Below, one piece after another: positions 39,401 through 44,779 of a stretch of 64,000 nt of DNA. Location: the NCBI RefSeq assembly GCF_963576615.1, contig NC_088708.1, positions 60,127,196 to 60,191,195 of the forward strand, given 5' to 3'. Every line of letters starts with the position of its first letter. Within the stretch, counting starts at the first letter, position 1. Both the position numbers and the translations under genes were made by a program. The notes below the pieces were generated by a model. The model saw only the letters and a program-made list of their open reading frames with translations, was not told where the DNA came from and made no database searches. The DNA comes from Watersipora subatra. Its lineage: Eukaryota; Bryozoa; Gymnolaemata; Cheilostomatida; Watersiporidae.

Positions 39401-40844
39401 TGCGAAGACAACTACATGTATTTTGTGTAGGCTCTATGTATTTTGTGTAGGCTCTATGGAAAAAAACAAGTTGTTTAGCTAACCTTTAGAATCGAGATAC
39501 ACTAATATCTGGGCTTTTAAATGCTTTTGATCTTGACCAAATCGAAATTGAACAAAAAAGTTTGAGATTTTTGCCCTTCATTTTTCAACAAAACCACTTT
39601 TTTGTATTCTATCGTACTTCATTTTTTATGTTACTATTAGTGAAAACCTAGAAGAGTGGGAATGTTTCTGCAATGCTTTTTTATTTCACATGGTGTTTCC
39701 AAGGATTTATTGCTATACTCCTTTGTTAGGGTATTTTAGATCATAACCTTGGCATAGCCTTTGCAACTTTTGTGCTTATGTCAAAATTGATCAACAACAT
39801 GAAATGTTTGTTTTTTCTCATGGTCTTAGATAAGATATATTTTATTAGAATAGAGCACACGGTACGTTTCTACAGTTTTCTATTTACCATATACAGTAAA
39901 AAAAACTGTGTAAAGGAGGGTAACGTATGATATACTACAAGTAGAACAAACAGTACATTCCTCAACCTAGTCTGTTGTATTAATTAACTTCTCAATTTTC
40001 CCTCATCGATCAATTGCTGTATTTTACAAATTACTTGTTCTCTTATTACTTGCCCATACAGTTTAAGGTGTGAAATAATAAGCTGCTTTAAAACAGTTGT
40101 TTTATTGACTCATAATAGATTAAAATCATTTATATTAGCTATATCGGCAATAATAGTTTTGGATTTTAAACCAAACGGTTTTCAAGCTACCTTCTGAACA
40201 AATTATGGTTGACAACTGAGGTATGACTATACATGTATATTTAATAGAATTTATAGTAAAAGCTATATGCTTTGTATTTTGGCACCCTAAAGCTAAAGGT
40301 GATCAATAGTGCCTTCACTACCCAGCTTGCCAACTGGTTAATTGCTTACAATGTTCTCTTCATGTCTCAGAATCATGACCTTAGCTCTGCAACGCCGTGT
40401 TCGAATTCCTGATAATAAAAGTCGGTATTAATTTTTGTTAGTTGATATTGCACTGTGTGACCAATAGGTTTGTGATACCCAAGCATACAGACGACCAATT
40501 GCCATAAATTATAAATGGAGTTGTGCACCCAATTCTTAAATACTGTTCATCAGTTGTCATTGGCTGTACTAATAAAACTGTTGATATGATAGAGCTTTGT
40601 CAAAATTATTTACTTAGGTCACTTATAACTGTACTTAGGTTGCTTGTCAAAATTATTATACTTAGAGTATTTGGAAATTTCTCTGTCACTACAGGACGTG
40701 AGAAGCTTACTCTTAATTTACCTACACTCGCCGCAGGCGTCGCAGTTCTTTTACTGGACTTGGCCAGGCTACTGTTTCAATTTAAACATGCTAATTTCAG
40801 ATTCAGGCTGTTTCAAATTCATACAGTCTAATGTAAATATTTAA
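2906..40844 (+). CDS. ZCCHC14: ZCCHC2/ZCCHC14-family protein (PX + SAM + CCHC zinc knuckle), 16 coding exons
   Basis: Joined exons: 2906-3499, 3854-3962, 4693-4760, 6880-6951, 13265-13331, 13472-13508, 15271-15392, 19855-20039, 20382-20651, 24101-24184, 27472-27540, 27645-28611, 30590-30769, 34359-34512, 34626-34936, 40801-40844. Every phase matches and the sum is 1111 codons. Recognition rests on the N-terminal block ending HHPAFSFHQRELF (family motif HPAFSFHQR), a PX domain at about residues 235-340, a Smaug-like SAM domain at about 484-537 (LLKSLRLHKYEHLF...), a low-complexity Ser/Gln/His linker, a CSCPKC Cys-rich motif, and a CCHC knuckle near residues 1072-1085 (CTNCGMSNHTRNEC). In vertebrates ZCCHC14 binds RNA hairpins through its SAM domain and recruits TENT4 poly(A) polymerases; the same role here is inference. 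Vertebrates have two paralogues, ZCCHC2 and ZCCHC14. The SAM domain favours ZCCHC14, but this may be a pre-duplication orthologue. A 5' UTR exon must lie upstream of 2847. Confidence 0.86.
3854..3962 (+). CDS. ZCCHC14: ZCCHC14-like coding exon 2
   Basis: The acceptor TTTGCTATTTGAAG and the donor CAAT|GTAAGT frame a 109-base exon that enters in phase 0 and leaves in phase 1. It encodes a hydrophilic linker ending RNPERCWQ. The next exon completes a Tyr codon across the junction. Of the exons before the SAM domain this one has the least family-level support; its phase agreement is the main argument. Confidence 0.6.
4693..4760 (+). CDS. ZCCHC14: ZCCHC14-like coding exon 3 (start of PX domain)
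   Basis: The exon follows CCTTGTAG and ends GAG|GTAGGG. It encodes YINDLKLVNTRSCKSELIY followed by KIE, the first beta strands of a PX domain. It enters in phase 1 and leaves in phase 0, matching both neighbours. Confidence 0.7.
6880..6951 (+). CDS. ZCCHC14: ZCCHC14-like coding exon 4 (PX domain)
   Basis: A 24-codon exon lies between TTCTGTAG and AAG|GTATGT. It encodes VRYNNCEQLLIEKSHKDIKH and four more residues, which fits the PX strand that turns into the first helix. The 6.3-kb intron after it holds the transposon nest. Confidence 0.7.
7459..7504. repeat. Perfect 19-bp inverted repeat (hairpin)
   Basis: ATACATCATTTACATCATA at 7459-7477 is followed by an 8-base loop and its exact reverse complement at 7486-7504. 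It sits in intron 4 of the ZCCHC14-like gene. Purpose unknown; it could be the core of a small foldback element. Confidence 0.8.
8095..8860. mobile_element. TTAA-flanked MITE nested in copy A
   Basis: The ends are AGGTGCAAACACACTAGG and, inverted, GGTCCAAACACACTAGG. TTAA flanks both sides (8091-8094 and 8861-8864). The uninterrupted copy B has ATAAATCTAGCCC where copy A has ATAAAT-TTAA-insert-TTAA-CCC, so the insertion point is confirmed. The TTAA target suggests a piggyBac-type nonautonomous element. Confidence 0.8.
9760..10143 (+). CDS. Unknown 127-residue protein carried by the TA element
   Basis: A donor GCG|GTAAGT at about 9609 and an acceptor TTGTTTTAG at 9722 define a 114-base intron. 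The exon after it is open from 9724, and its first ATG is at 9760. The protein has a charged, coiled-coil-like segment (KNISVLKNEQKRLYEHKSLA) and a Ser/Asp-rich tail (HEESSDDN). A poly(A) signal AATAAA lies at 10223. Not recognised. It could be an accessory transposon protein or a captured host fragment. The real start may be in the first exon. Confidence 0.45.
   Translation: MIARVVDVIHRRSPIIQGGLEIEVEVTAATYEKNISVLKNEQKRLYEHKSLANRQNFAIVSHEESSDDNFLTSHVVARESPSTPTQDSDSNRSAISKITSQKAPLHASIHIYQNTSLILLLDNRHMD
10377..10671 (-). CDS. C-terminal exons of an unknown minus-strand protein in the TA element
   Basis: Exons 10671-10576 and 10415-10377 read on the minus strand as QKSSPSLSTLESTSSISNTE then VKDDHDSDLDIM, joined to IENETTYSDYEN and a stop. 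The acceptor TTCAGCATAG, donor ATG|GTATGT and acceptor TTTACTGCAG are all sound and the phases match. The tail is acidic and Ser-rich. It is convergent with the plus-strand frame. The upstream part was not found, so it may be decayed. Confidence 0.35.
13265..13331 (+). CDS. ZCCHC14: ZCCHC14-like coding exon 5 (PX domain)
   Basis: The exon runs from TTCTAG to CAAAG|GTACGT and encodes MLAAFPDDVKSLKHIQNIPL and two more residues. The Phe-Pro after the first helix is typical of PX domains. It enters in phase 0 and leaves in phase 1. Confidence 0.75.
13472..13508 (+). CDS. ZCCHC14: ZCCHC14-like coding exon 6 (37-base microexon, PX domain)
   Basis: This short exon between TTTTGCAG and TAAG|GTTAGC encodes HDSSDMAQRYIR. 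It leaves in phase 2, and the split Arg codon is completed by exon 7. It supplies the start of the last PX helix. Confidence 0.65.
14014..14338. mobile_element. 325-bp hAT-type MITE
   Basis: An exact 8-base duplication, GTCTGGAC, flanks it at 14006-14013 and 14339-14346. The ends are TAGAGCTGCACAAT and, inverted, TAGTGCTGCACAAT. Eight-base duplications and short TAG-type inverted ends are typical of hAT. The interior has several CGATAT motifs and no coding sequence. Confidence 0.88.
15271..15392 (+). CDS. ZCCHC14: ZCCHC14-like coding exon 7 (end of PX domain)
   Basis: It encodes DLCKMKPEFLQCQIMHEFFL after the split Arg, the typical PX ending (helix, Pro, then Phe-Phe), followed by PVNRLPKSDSLPKG. 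The acceptor is CTTTATTGAAG and the donor AAAAG|GTTTGT. A competing acceptor at 15222 also fits the phase but meets an in-frame TAA, so this start was chosen. Confidence 0.68.
15393..19854. other. Intron 7 of the ZCCHC14-like gene
   Basis: No exon seen in 4.4 kb. It holds an imperfect hairpin at 17398-17467 (GATATACAGC with its complement and GGGGCTT/AAGCCCC arms) and a degenerate tRNA-like box near 17575. A block at about 16960-17030 is a diverged copy of 23010-23100 (shared GATTAAAAT...TGATCGC). Confidence 0.4.
19855..20039 (+). CDS. ZCCHC14: ZCCHC14-like coding exon 8 (acidic/Ser-rich linker)
   Basis: A good acceptor (CCAATTTCAG) and the strong donor CAG|GTACAG bound 185 bases. The product starts VVDARLIVDADENSESES and continues into a Ser/Thr-rich linker that joins the PX and SAM domains. 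It leaves in phase 0. Confidence 0.75.
20382..20651 (+). CDS. ZCCHC14: ZCCHC14-like coding exon 9 (first half of SAM domain)
   Basis: The exon starts after TTGTGATTTTAG in phase 0, just past in-frame stops, and ends GCAGAG|GTAATA after 90 codons. It encodes a basic Ser/Pro linker and then LLSPQTLLKSLRLHKYEHLF, the first helices of a Smaug-type SAM domain. Acceptors at 20401 and 20472 were weaker in phase or strength. Confidence 0.78.
22783..23595. mobile_element. TA-flanked Tc1/mariner-like MITE
   Basis: The left end after TA is CAGTGAAACACGGATAACTC. The right end before TA reads, inverted, CAATAAACAACTCGGATAA. Inner arms repeat the motif CGAGTTAT/ATAACTCG many times in both directions. The minus open frame at 23238-23504 lies inside it and shows no protein family. 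The right border is less certain than the left. Confidence 0.62.
24101..24184 (+). CDS. ZCCHC14: ZCCHC14-like coding exon 10 (second half of SAM domain)
   Basis: It follows GTTGTTGCAG and encodes MLQMSKSDLKAKGMVDGAAK and KLSDKLNI. This includes the G-x-x-x-G-A-x-x-K-L helix that binds RNA hairpins in Smaug-type SAM domains. ATC|GTAAGG is taken as the donor because it keeps phase 0 with the next exon; AAG|GTAAAT five bases on would not. Confidence 0.78.
24185..27471. other. Intron 10 of the ZCCHC14-like gene
   Basis: AT-rich; no exon, element ends or tandem repeats that I can support. Confidence 0.4.
27472..27540 (+). CDS. ZCCHC14: ZCCHC14-like coding exon 11
   Basis: This is a 23-codon exon after TTCTTTTAGAG, encoding SNHREELLFLGDTPAQVSLE and IQK, with donor AAA|GTGGGT. 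The AG two bases upstream would break the frame. Support comes from splice signals and phase only. Confidence 0.55.
27645..28611 (+). CDS. ZCCHC14: ZCCHC14-like coding exon 12 (large low-complexity exon)
   Basis: This 967-base open exon is bounded by ATCATGCAG and CAAG|GTAATA. It encodes a Ser/Gln/His/Pro-rich, probably disordered linker with a Q-rich stretch (EEIQQRQRQQHAMQRQQ) and many Ser-Pro sites. A long disordered region between SAM and zinc knuckle is usual in this family. It leaves in phase 1. Confidence 0.85.
28851..30186. mobile_element. TA-flanked DNA element, copy B (uninterrupted)
   Basis: The ends are CCATAAAACCTCTAATTGAA after TA and, inverted, CTGTAAAAACTTATTTTT; the right target base pair has drifted to TG. 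The sequence is the inverted, continuous version of copy A. Just inside each end are short GCCAC...TTTGA repeats of alternating orientation. A hairpin at 29281-29328 (GCAAAACTTTTACGC arms) is shared with copy A. No open frame of note. Confidence 0.78.
30590..30769 (+). CDS. ZCCHC14: ZCCHC14-like coding exon 13
   Basis: The exon lies between CTTGGTTAG and TCTG|GTATGT. It encodes GETVNEDGENKESVGIVPPA and then a Tyr/Phe/Pro-rich piece (QYISVNGYKSYSFPPQ). Both ends are phase 1, which joins it cleanly to exons 12 and 14. Confidence 0.75.
31215..31640. mobile_element. MITE with ACCGTACTTTTYGGAC ends
   Basis: The ends are CACCGTACTTTTTGGAC and, inverted, ACCGTACTTTTCGGACTA. The interior carries ATATAAGCCGCA repeats and a palindrome at about 31472-31556 (TTTCTTTCACCGCTAG with its complement). 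Similar ACCGTACTTTTCGGAC ends are common in animal MITEs from memory. The target duplication is not clear. Confidence 0.68.
31750..32330. repeat. Degenerate GT-rich repeat region
   Basis: Loosely repeating units of about 40-45 bases of the type GTGTATGTAGTATTTGTTA, ending in a TGTGTGTTTTTGTG tract. The short Val/Cys/Phe-rich frames here are artefacts of the repeat. Confidence 0.5.
32520..34009. mobile_element. 1.49-kb TA-flanked nonautonomous element
   Basis: The ends are CAGTGCACCCTCGGGATACG and, inverted, CAGTGCACCCTCAGGATATG, each flanked by TA. The ends and target suit Tc1/mariner-like elements. No transposase is seen. Weak frames at 32502-32844 show no family features. A sub-block at about 33580-33730 with repeated GGCCACTGAGGACA-like words may be a later insertion. 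Confidence 0.75.
34037..34320. repeat. 28-bp tandem repeat next to an acceptor
   Basis: About ten copies of a unit like TTAGCAATGTTTCTTGGGAA plus TTTCCTG. Early copies are diverged and the last five nearly identical. It ends about 40 bases before the exon 14 acceptor. Confidence 0.85.
34359..34512 (+). CDS. ZCCHC14: ZCCHC14-like coding exon 14 (Cys-rich motif)
   Basis: After TGTGTTGCAG the exon encodes GPDGPAAFVSNNCSCPKCAG and then a Pro-rich segment. A short Cys cluster ahead of the zinc knuckle is also present in vertebrate ZCCHC2/14. The donor is GG|GTAAGT in phase 2. Confidence 0.8.
34626..34936 (+). CDS. ZCCHC14: ZCCHC14-like coding exon 15 (CCHC zinc knuckle)
   Basis: It encodes a Pro/Asn/Tyr-rich stretch followed by LHCTNCGMSNHTRNECSEP, a perfect C-x2-C-x4-H-x4-C knuckle. 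The donor ATCA|GTGAGT leaves phase 1. Reading through the donor would add an unrelated hydrophobic tail ending at 35019. Confidence 0.85.
35030..36757. repeat. 15-16-bp minisatellite, 1.7 kb
   Basis: More than 100 copies of GATGGAGTGTTGCGGT and variants (GATAAGTGTTGCTGT, GATCACGGAGGGTTGCGC). Blocks of one variant follow each other, a sign of local expansion. The His/Thr/Pro/Gln-rich minus-strand frames of 299 and 195 residues are only the repeat read in frame. It lies in the last intron of the ZCCHC14-like gene. Confidence 0.95.
37408..37504. repeat. 24-bp tandem repeat, about 4 copies
   Basis: Unit close to CATATAGCTGTTAAGTTTAT plus TTTT, four copies with few changes. Confidence 0.8.
38848..38920 (+). 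repeat. tRNA-derived fragment (SINE-like)
   Basis: GGTAGCTCAGTTGGTAGAAT is a good Pol III A box of tRNA type, but no B box or cloverleaf follows. Probably a SINE head or tRNA pseudogene. Confidence 0.4.
40320..40412 (+). repeat. tRNA-derived SINE-like sequence
   Basis: An A-box-like TTGCCAACTGGTTA at 40327 is followed by a B-box-like GTGTTCGAATTCC at 40397. The spacing of about 70 bases is longer than in a plain tRNA and no cloverleaf is evident, so a SINE head is more likely. Confidence 0.4.
40801..40844 (+). CDS. ZCCHC14: ZCCHC14-like last coding exon (14-residue C-terminus)
   Basis: The acceptor ATGCTAATTTCAG is followed by an exon in the right phase that completes AYINSGCFKFIQSNVNI and a TAA stop. 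The vertebrate family also ends a short way after the knuckle with a G-T-Y/F-R-L-R/K-Y-like motif; GCFKFIQ resembles it. The 5.9-kb gap and tiny size make it less sure. Confidence 0.45.
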
Positions 40845-41093
40845 ATCTCAACCAACAACAGATGTCTACGGTCAAATAGAAAAATCATAAAACCCAAAAT
40901 ATCAATCGCAACTCGGTAAATTTGAAATATTATAACTACATTATTCCTTTAATTGATTCTTCTTACCGTAGATAGTTTTTTCTTTGGAGGTCCAAAAAGT
41001 TGTAGATTCGTGTTTTTGTATACATGAATGAAAGCCTCAATCAAAATGATTTACATAATAGACATGTCTATAAATATAATTCATAATCTGCTC

Positions 41094-41209
41094 TCAGACA
41101 GTACACATGTAGTAGAATGCCAAAGTTATGACACAGTGCTTTAGAAAGAAACTTAAAAAACCAAGATATTGCCCTTGGATCCTAGTGACGTATCCTGAAA
41201 CTGAGGTGC
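41094..41209 (-). CDS. Possible second exon of the secreted-peptide gene
   Basis: A very good acceptor on the minus strand (TATCTGTTGTTTCCAG) opens a frame in the right phase: after a split Arg it reads TSVSGYVTRIQGQYLG and ends in a hydrophobic stretch with two Cys before TGA. The product has no family I know, so this pairing is only tentative. Confidence 0.25.
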
Positions 41210-41401
41210 CTGGAAACAACAGATACGGAGATAAACCCGGGCATCATCATATCCATGTTGAACAGTTCACAGGTTTTACCATCTTCATTACCACTAACAT
41301 ATTTGCTAGGCTAGTAGCAGGCAAAATTTTGTTTTTAAATATACCCTTAAATTGATCTGAATGTATTGAAGAAATTGAAACAATTCGCTATAGCTACTTA
41401 C

Positions 41402-41552
41402 GAGACAGACCGATTGAGCCTATTCCTGTTGGTTTGTCCAGACAGTCTTTGTCAAAAATACTTCCTGTTCCTAGCACAACTCTCCTCTCTAGCCGAGGTG
41501 CTGCATGCAGCGCTATGAAGACGGTGAAGAGCATAATAGTAAACAGCTTCAT
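41402..41552 (-). CDS. Signal-peptide exon of a small secreted-peptide gene
   Basis: The exon starts MKLFTIMLFTVFIALHAAP, a clear signal peptide with a likely cut after HAA. The mature part then reads RLERRVVLGTGSIFDKDCLD followed by KPTGIGSIGLS. Dibasic RR could be a processing site. The exon ends at a strong donor CTC|GTAAGT in phase 1. A TATA box (TGTATAAATAACAA) lies about 165 bases upstream on the same strand. An in-frame ATG at 41576 would add eight residues before the signal peptide and looks unsuitable. Family unknown; it might be a hormone-like or other secreted peptide. Confidence 0.5.
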
Positions 41553-41713
41553 GTTTGTTTGGTAGTTGGAATGCAAATGGATAGATGTGCGTGGGCTTAG
41601 TAAATATATTACTTTGCTGAACAGATGTCTTTTCGCAGAGCTCTTGGTAAGCCTGTAGTTGTTTCCTGTCCCTTGCTTCTTGGTTGATAAGAAAGCCTTG
41701 AGTTCAGTACAAG

Positions 41714-41727
41714 TTGTTATTTATACA
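41714..41727 (-). promoter_or_regulatory. TATA box of the secreted-peptide gene
   Basis: TGTATAAATAACAA on the minus strand, 162-175 bases before the ATG at 41552. A start site about 30 bases on would leave a 5' UTR of about 130 bases with no intron. Confidence 0.45.
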
Positions 41728-43380
41728 TTCAGTCAAAGCTTTGGTACTTGTATATTATAGTGGTGATCATAAGTTGAGGTGTGACTACTAAATTGGTACT
41801 CATGAATTATTTATCTTAGATATCTACTTGATGTCATTCTAAACTGCCACTGTTTGATAGTGGCTAATAATATCGCGATCAAGTTTTAGTTCCTTAAAAT
41901 GCTGGTCACTGCATGCACAATTTCCTTCACACAGTTGTTCTCCAAATTCATGGTTACTTCAGCAGTGACATTCCGACTCTGATGTTTAAATCAGCCCAAC
42001 GCTGATCACGCATGTAAACGGTAATTGCTATCGCTGACAAAGTTCATTCCAGTTTACTCTGTTTACTTTAAAACGGATCACAGTTGGTGAACTTGCATTG
42101 CGTTTTTTATTGCATTGCTATCTACTGTTAGAATCCTGCTCAACTAAAGGTCAAAAGCATATTTCTGCTCAGATTTGCTCTCCGTAACACGGTGTGCCAA
42201 AAATAAATAGACAATCATTGAGCAGTGTGCGTAGTAATAATGTCCTTCATTTACGATATTGACTCAAGCAGAGGTGACAATTGCTTTTATGTCACATCCT
42301 GGCAGATGATAACCGAGGTGATTATTGAATTAAAATAGTTCGTCAGAGTGGCAGCACCTTTGTCAATGCATGTTATAGAATGCTACAGAAGGCTAATTGC
42401 ATGCCTCGGTAAGAATAGGGATGCGTGGATATGTTCTGCTCCCCGCGAGGCCCCAATAAAAGAGACAATCGAGAGAGATGAAACGAGAGAAGCTGTAATT
42501 CTACTCGATCCAAACATTGTTTATAGCTCAAGGCTTGTGCTGAGTGCAATCACAGCACGTGGTAGAAGCAATTTAAAACTGACTTTGTTAGACATTTAAC
42601 TGGCAAAATTTATAATGTAAGTCAAATTTGATTCTACTTCGACCAGTTAATATAAATTTGAAAAAAGTTCTATTAGTAAACTGTAATGAAGCCTTCTCTT
42701 TAAAATTTGTGACACAGGAAACGCTCTGACAATATTTAGTTAATGTTTTTTGTTACAACTGGTTTAAGGTTGCTCTGGGATTAAATTTCATTTGTCTATC
42801 ACTGCAAACACGAAATTCAATGTTTCTTGTCCTTGAGCCATGATTAAGTTTGAATTGAATTGAGCTCAATTATGTCAACTCTAATAGATAAAGAGGGAAT
42901 ATTCCTAATTCACAGAACAATAAATTAAGTTCGGATACTCGGCTCATGTAAAAACTTCGTAGCTCTTTCTTTATACCAATCGCATTGCCAAATGTTTTTA
43001 GAATACGTATTGCTTTTTGGAAGTGGACCAGAGCCTAAAAAGTTGACAAAGATAATGAGATTTGAAAGTGTGGTGTATCTAGGGCTTGTTAACTCGATGG
43101 TTGGGTAGATTACTGCCTGAACTCCTGTCGTGCCTGATGCCCTCAGCACGCGAAGGTACCTTAACATTTTTCTATTGCTTTTGTTAGAGGCTCTTTGAAA
43201 AACTTGCCCTGTAATTTAGGACACATGTTATTTCTGAATTTTTTTATAAATGTATATCTTTTCAACAGTATATTGGTTCAGTGAGCTGTATTTATTCTGC
43301 CTGAGAATGCCAATAAAAATGTACTAAATTTATCCACCGGAAGCAAATATTACAGACAGATCAAGTTGTATTCACAAGTA
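41728..43380. other. Intergenic region
   Basis: Two small open frames (42366-42599 plus, 43167-42925 minus) show neither a known family nor good splice context. No other structure seen. Confidence 0.4.
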
Positions 43381-43807
43381 CAGTCGACTCCGCGTCTTCT
43401 CATCTCATACTTAACATCTCAGACTTTTAACTGTCCGAACAAAATTTGGGGTCTGGGGTCAAGATGTACAATGTAGCCATGGCTGTCTGAAGAATGACAA
43501 CTCTGACCAATAGGTGGTTCTCGAGAAAGATGACGTGAGCAACGCATGTCCCTGAGTGAGTGTTGTCTAGTAGTACTTGTCTAGTAGTGTAATGTTTGTT
43601 ATTATTACTGTTACTAATATTATACCGTACCCTATTGCAGGTAGAATCATGTTCTACACTCTCATGTACACTCTGTATGCATATTGTAGTCTAGAAGTTT
43701 GTGTGTGAAACACTATAGGTTGTTTAATGTACAGTACTGTACACAATTTTCAATGTCCGGACATTGTCAGTCTGTCCGTATCAGCTCGAACATATGAGGG
43801 TCGACTG
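43381..43807. mobile_element. 427-bp TA-flanked MITE
   Basis: The ends are CAGTCGACTC and, inverted, CAGTCGACCCTCATATGTTC, both flanked by TA. This is the short nonautonomous Tc1/mariner-like form. No coding sequence. Confidence 0.75.
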
Positions 43808-44554
43808 TATTGGTTTGTTTTAGCATCAATGAAACTTGGAAACTGGCTGATTTACACGTTAGGAGAGTTTGTAGCGTAATTTAAAGTTTCAATTACAAAA
43901 TTTTGAGTATGATATCTGTTATTTACCAGTTGTAAGGAGTTAACGGAAAAGACAACTCCATACATCCTAGGATGAATGATTCTAATGTGCCCATTTGCAA
44001 CTTCAAACAGCCGAAGTAGTGTTTCATAACTCAGTATTTTTATTCAAATTAAACAAAATATTTTTATGTGTGACTATAGTGGTAGAATCATTTAAAAGTT
44101 TATGAAAATCTTTTAGCAGGTTTGAGACTAGAAGTCAGACAACAAGTCTCAATTGCAATTTTTTTATAGTGTGTAAAATAGCATTTACTATATAACAGAA
44201 AGCATATACATGTATTACCATTGAATAAAAATGACTATATTATCTGTTTTAAATTGAGACAAAACTAGTATTCCTCAAGTATGATTGTAACGCGTATAGC
44301 TTCACTTGCATTATAGTTCTAGTTTAAACATTGGAAAGATGGTTGTTAGTTCCTAATGTATATACCGAAAGAGAATTGTAATCTGTGATGAGTTAGCGAT
44401 ATTAACATTAAAAATATACATTGATTGATACACACTCTTTACTCATTTTATTGTTTGCATAACATGATAATGCTGACAGGAATATTAAATGAAAGAAAAG
44501 GTAGCTTCTAGCAAACACTCGAATCTGTTTATTTGGCCAGTAAAAACCGGCCGC

Positions 44555-44707
44555 ATAACTATAAAGCAAACAATAGAAAGGGCCTAAACTCGGTGAGCCG
44601 CACTCTCATTGGCTGGCAATAGTGAGGGCCCTCTGGAGCCGTACATGAGTTGAAGTAGAGCGTTACAGCAACTGTTATACAAGCAAGGGTAACAGAGCTG
44701 ACTGATC
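44555..44707 (+). promoter_or_regulatory. Possible promoter and 5' UTR of the ADAMTSL gene
   Basis: CTATAAAG at 44559-44566 lies about 145 bases before the ATG and would place a start site near 44595. An ATTGG (inverted CCAAT) at 44608 falls after it, so the two are not in classic order. The region is more GC-rich than its surroundings. Confidence 0.35.
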
Positions 44708-44779
44708 ATGTGGCTACTCTTAGCGGCGTCTGCTCTTTGCTTCGCTTCCATCCACTCGCAGTACTATCTTCGCGATCAG
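44708..44779 (+). CDS. ADAMTSL exon 1 (signal peptide)
   Basis: Encodes MWLLLAASALCFASIHSQYY and LRDQ, a typical signal peptide with a cut near HS|Q. The donor CAG|GTAAGC is in phase 0. The open frame continues into the intron to 45076 but loses sense. Confidence 0.7.

Noticed and set aside
41128..41355. Plus-strand frame with GHHHIHVEQF
   Set aside because: No splice signals or family features; overlaps a better minus-strand exon candidate.
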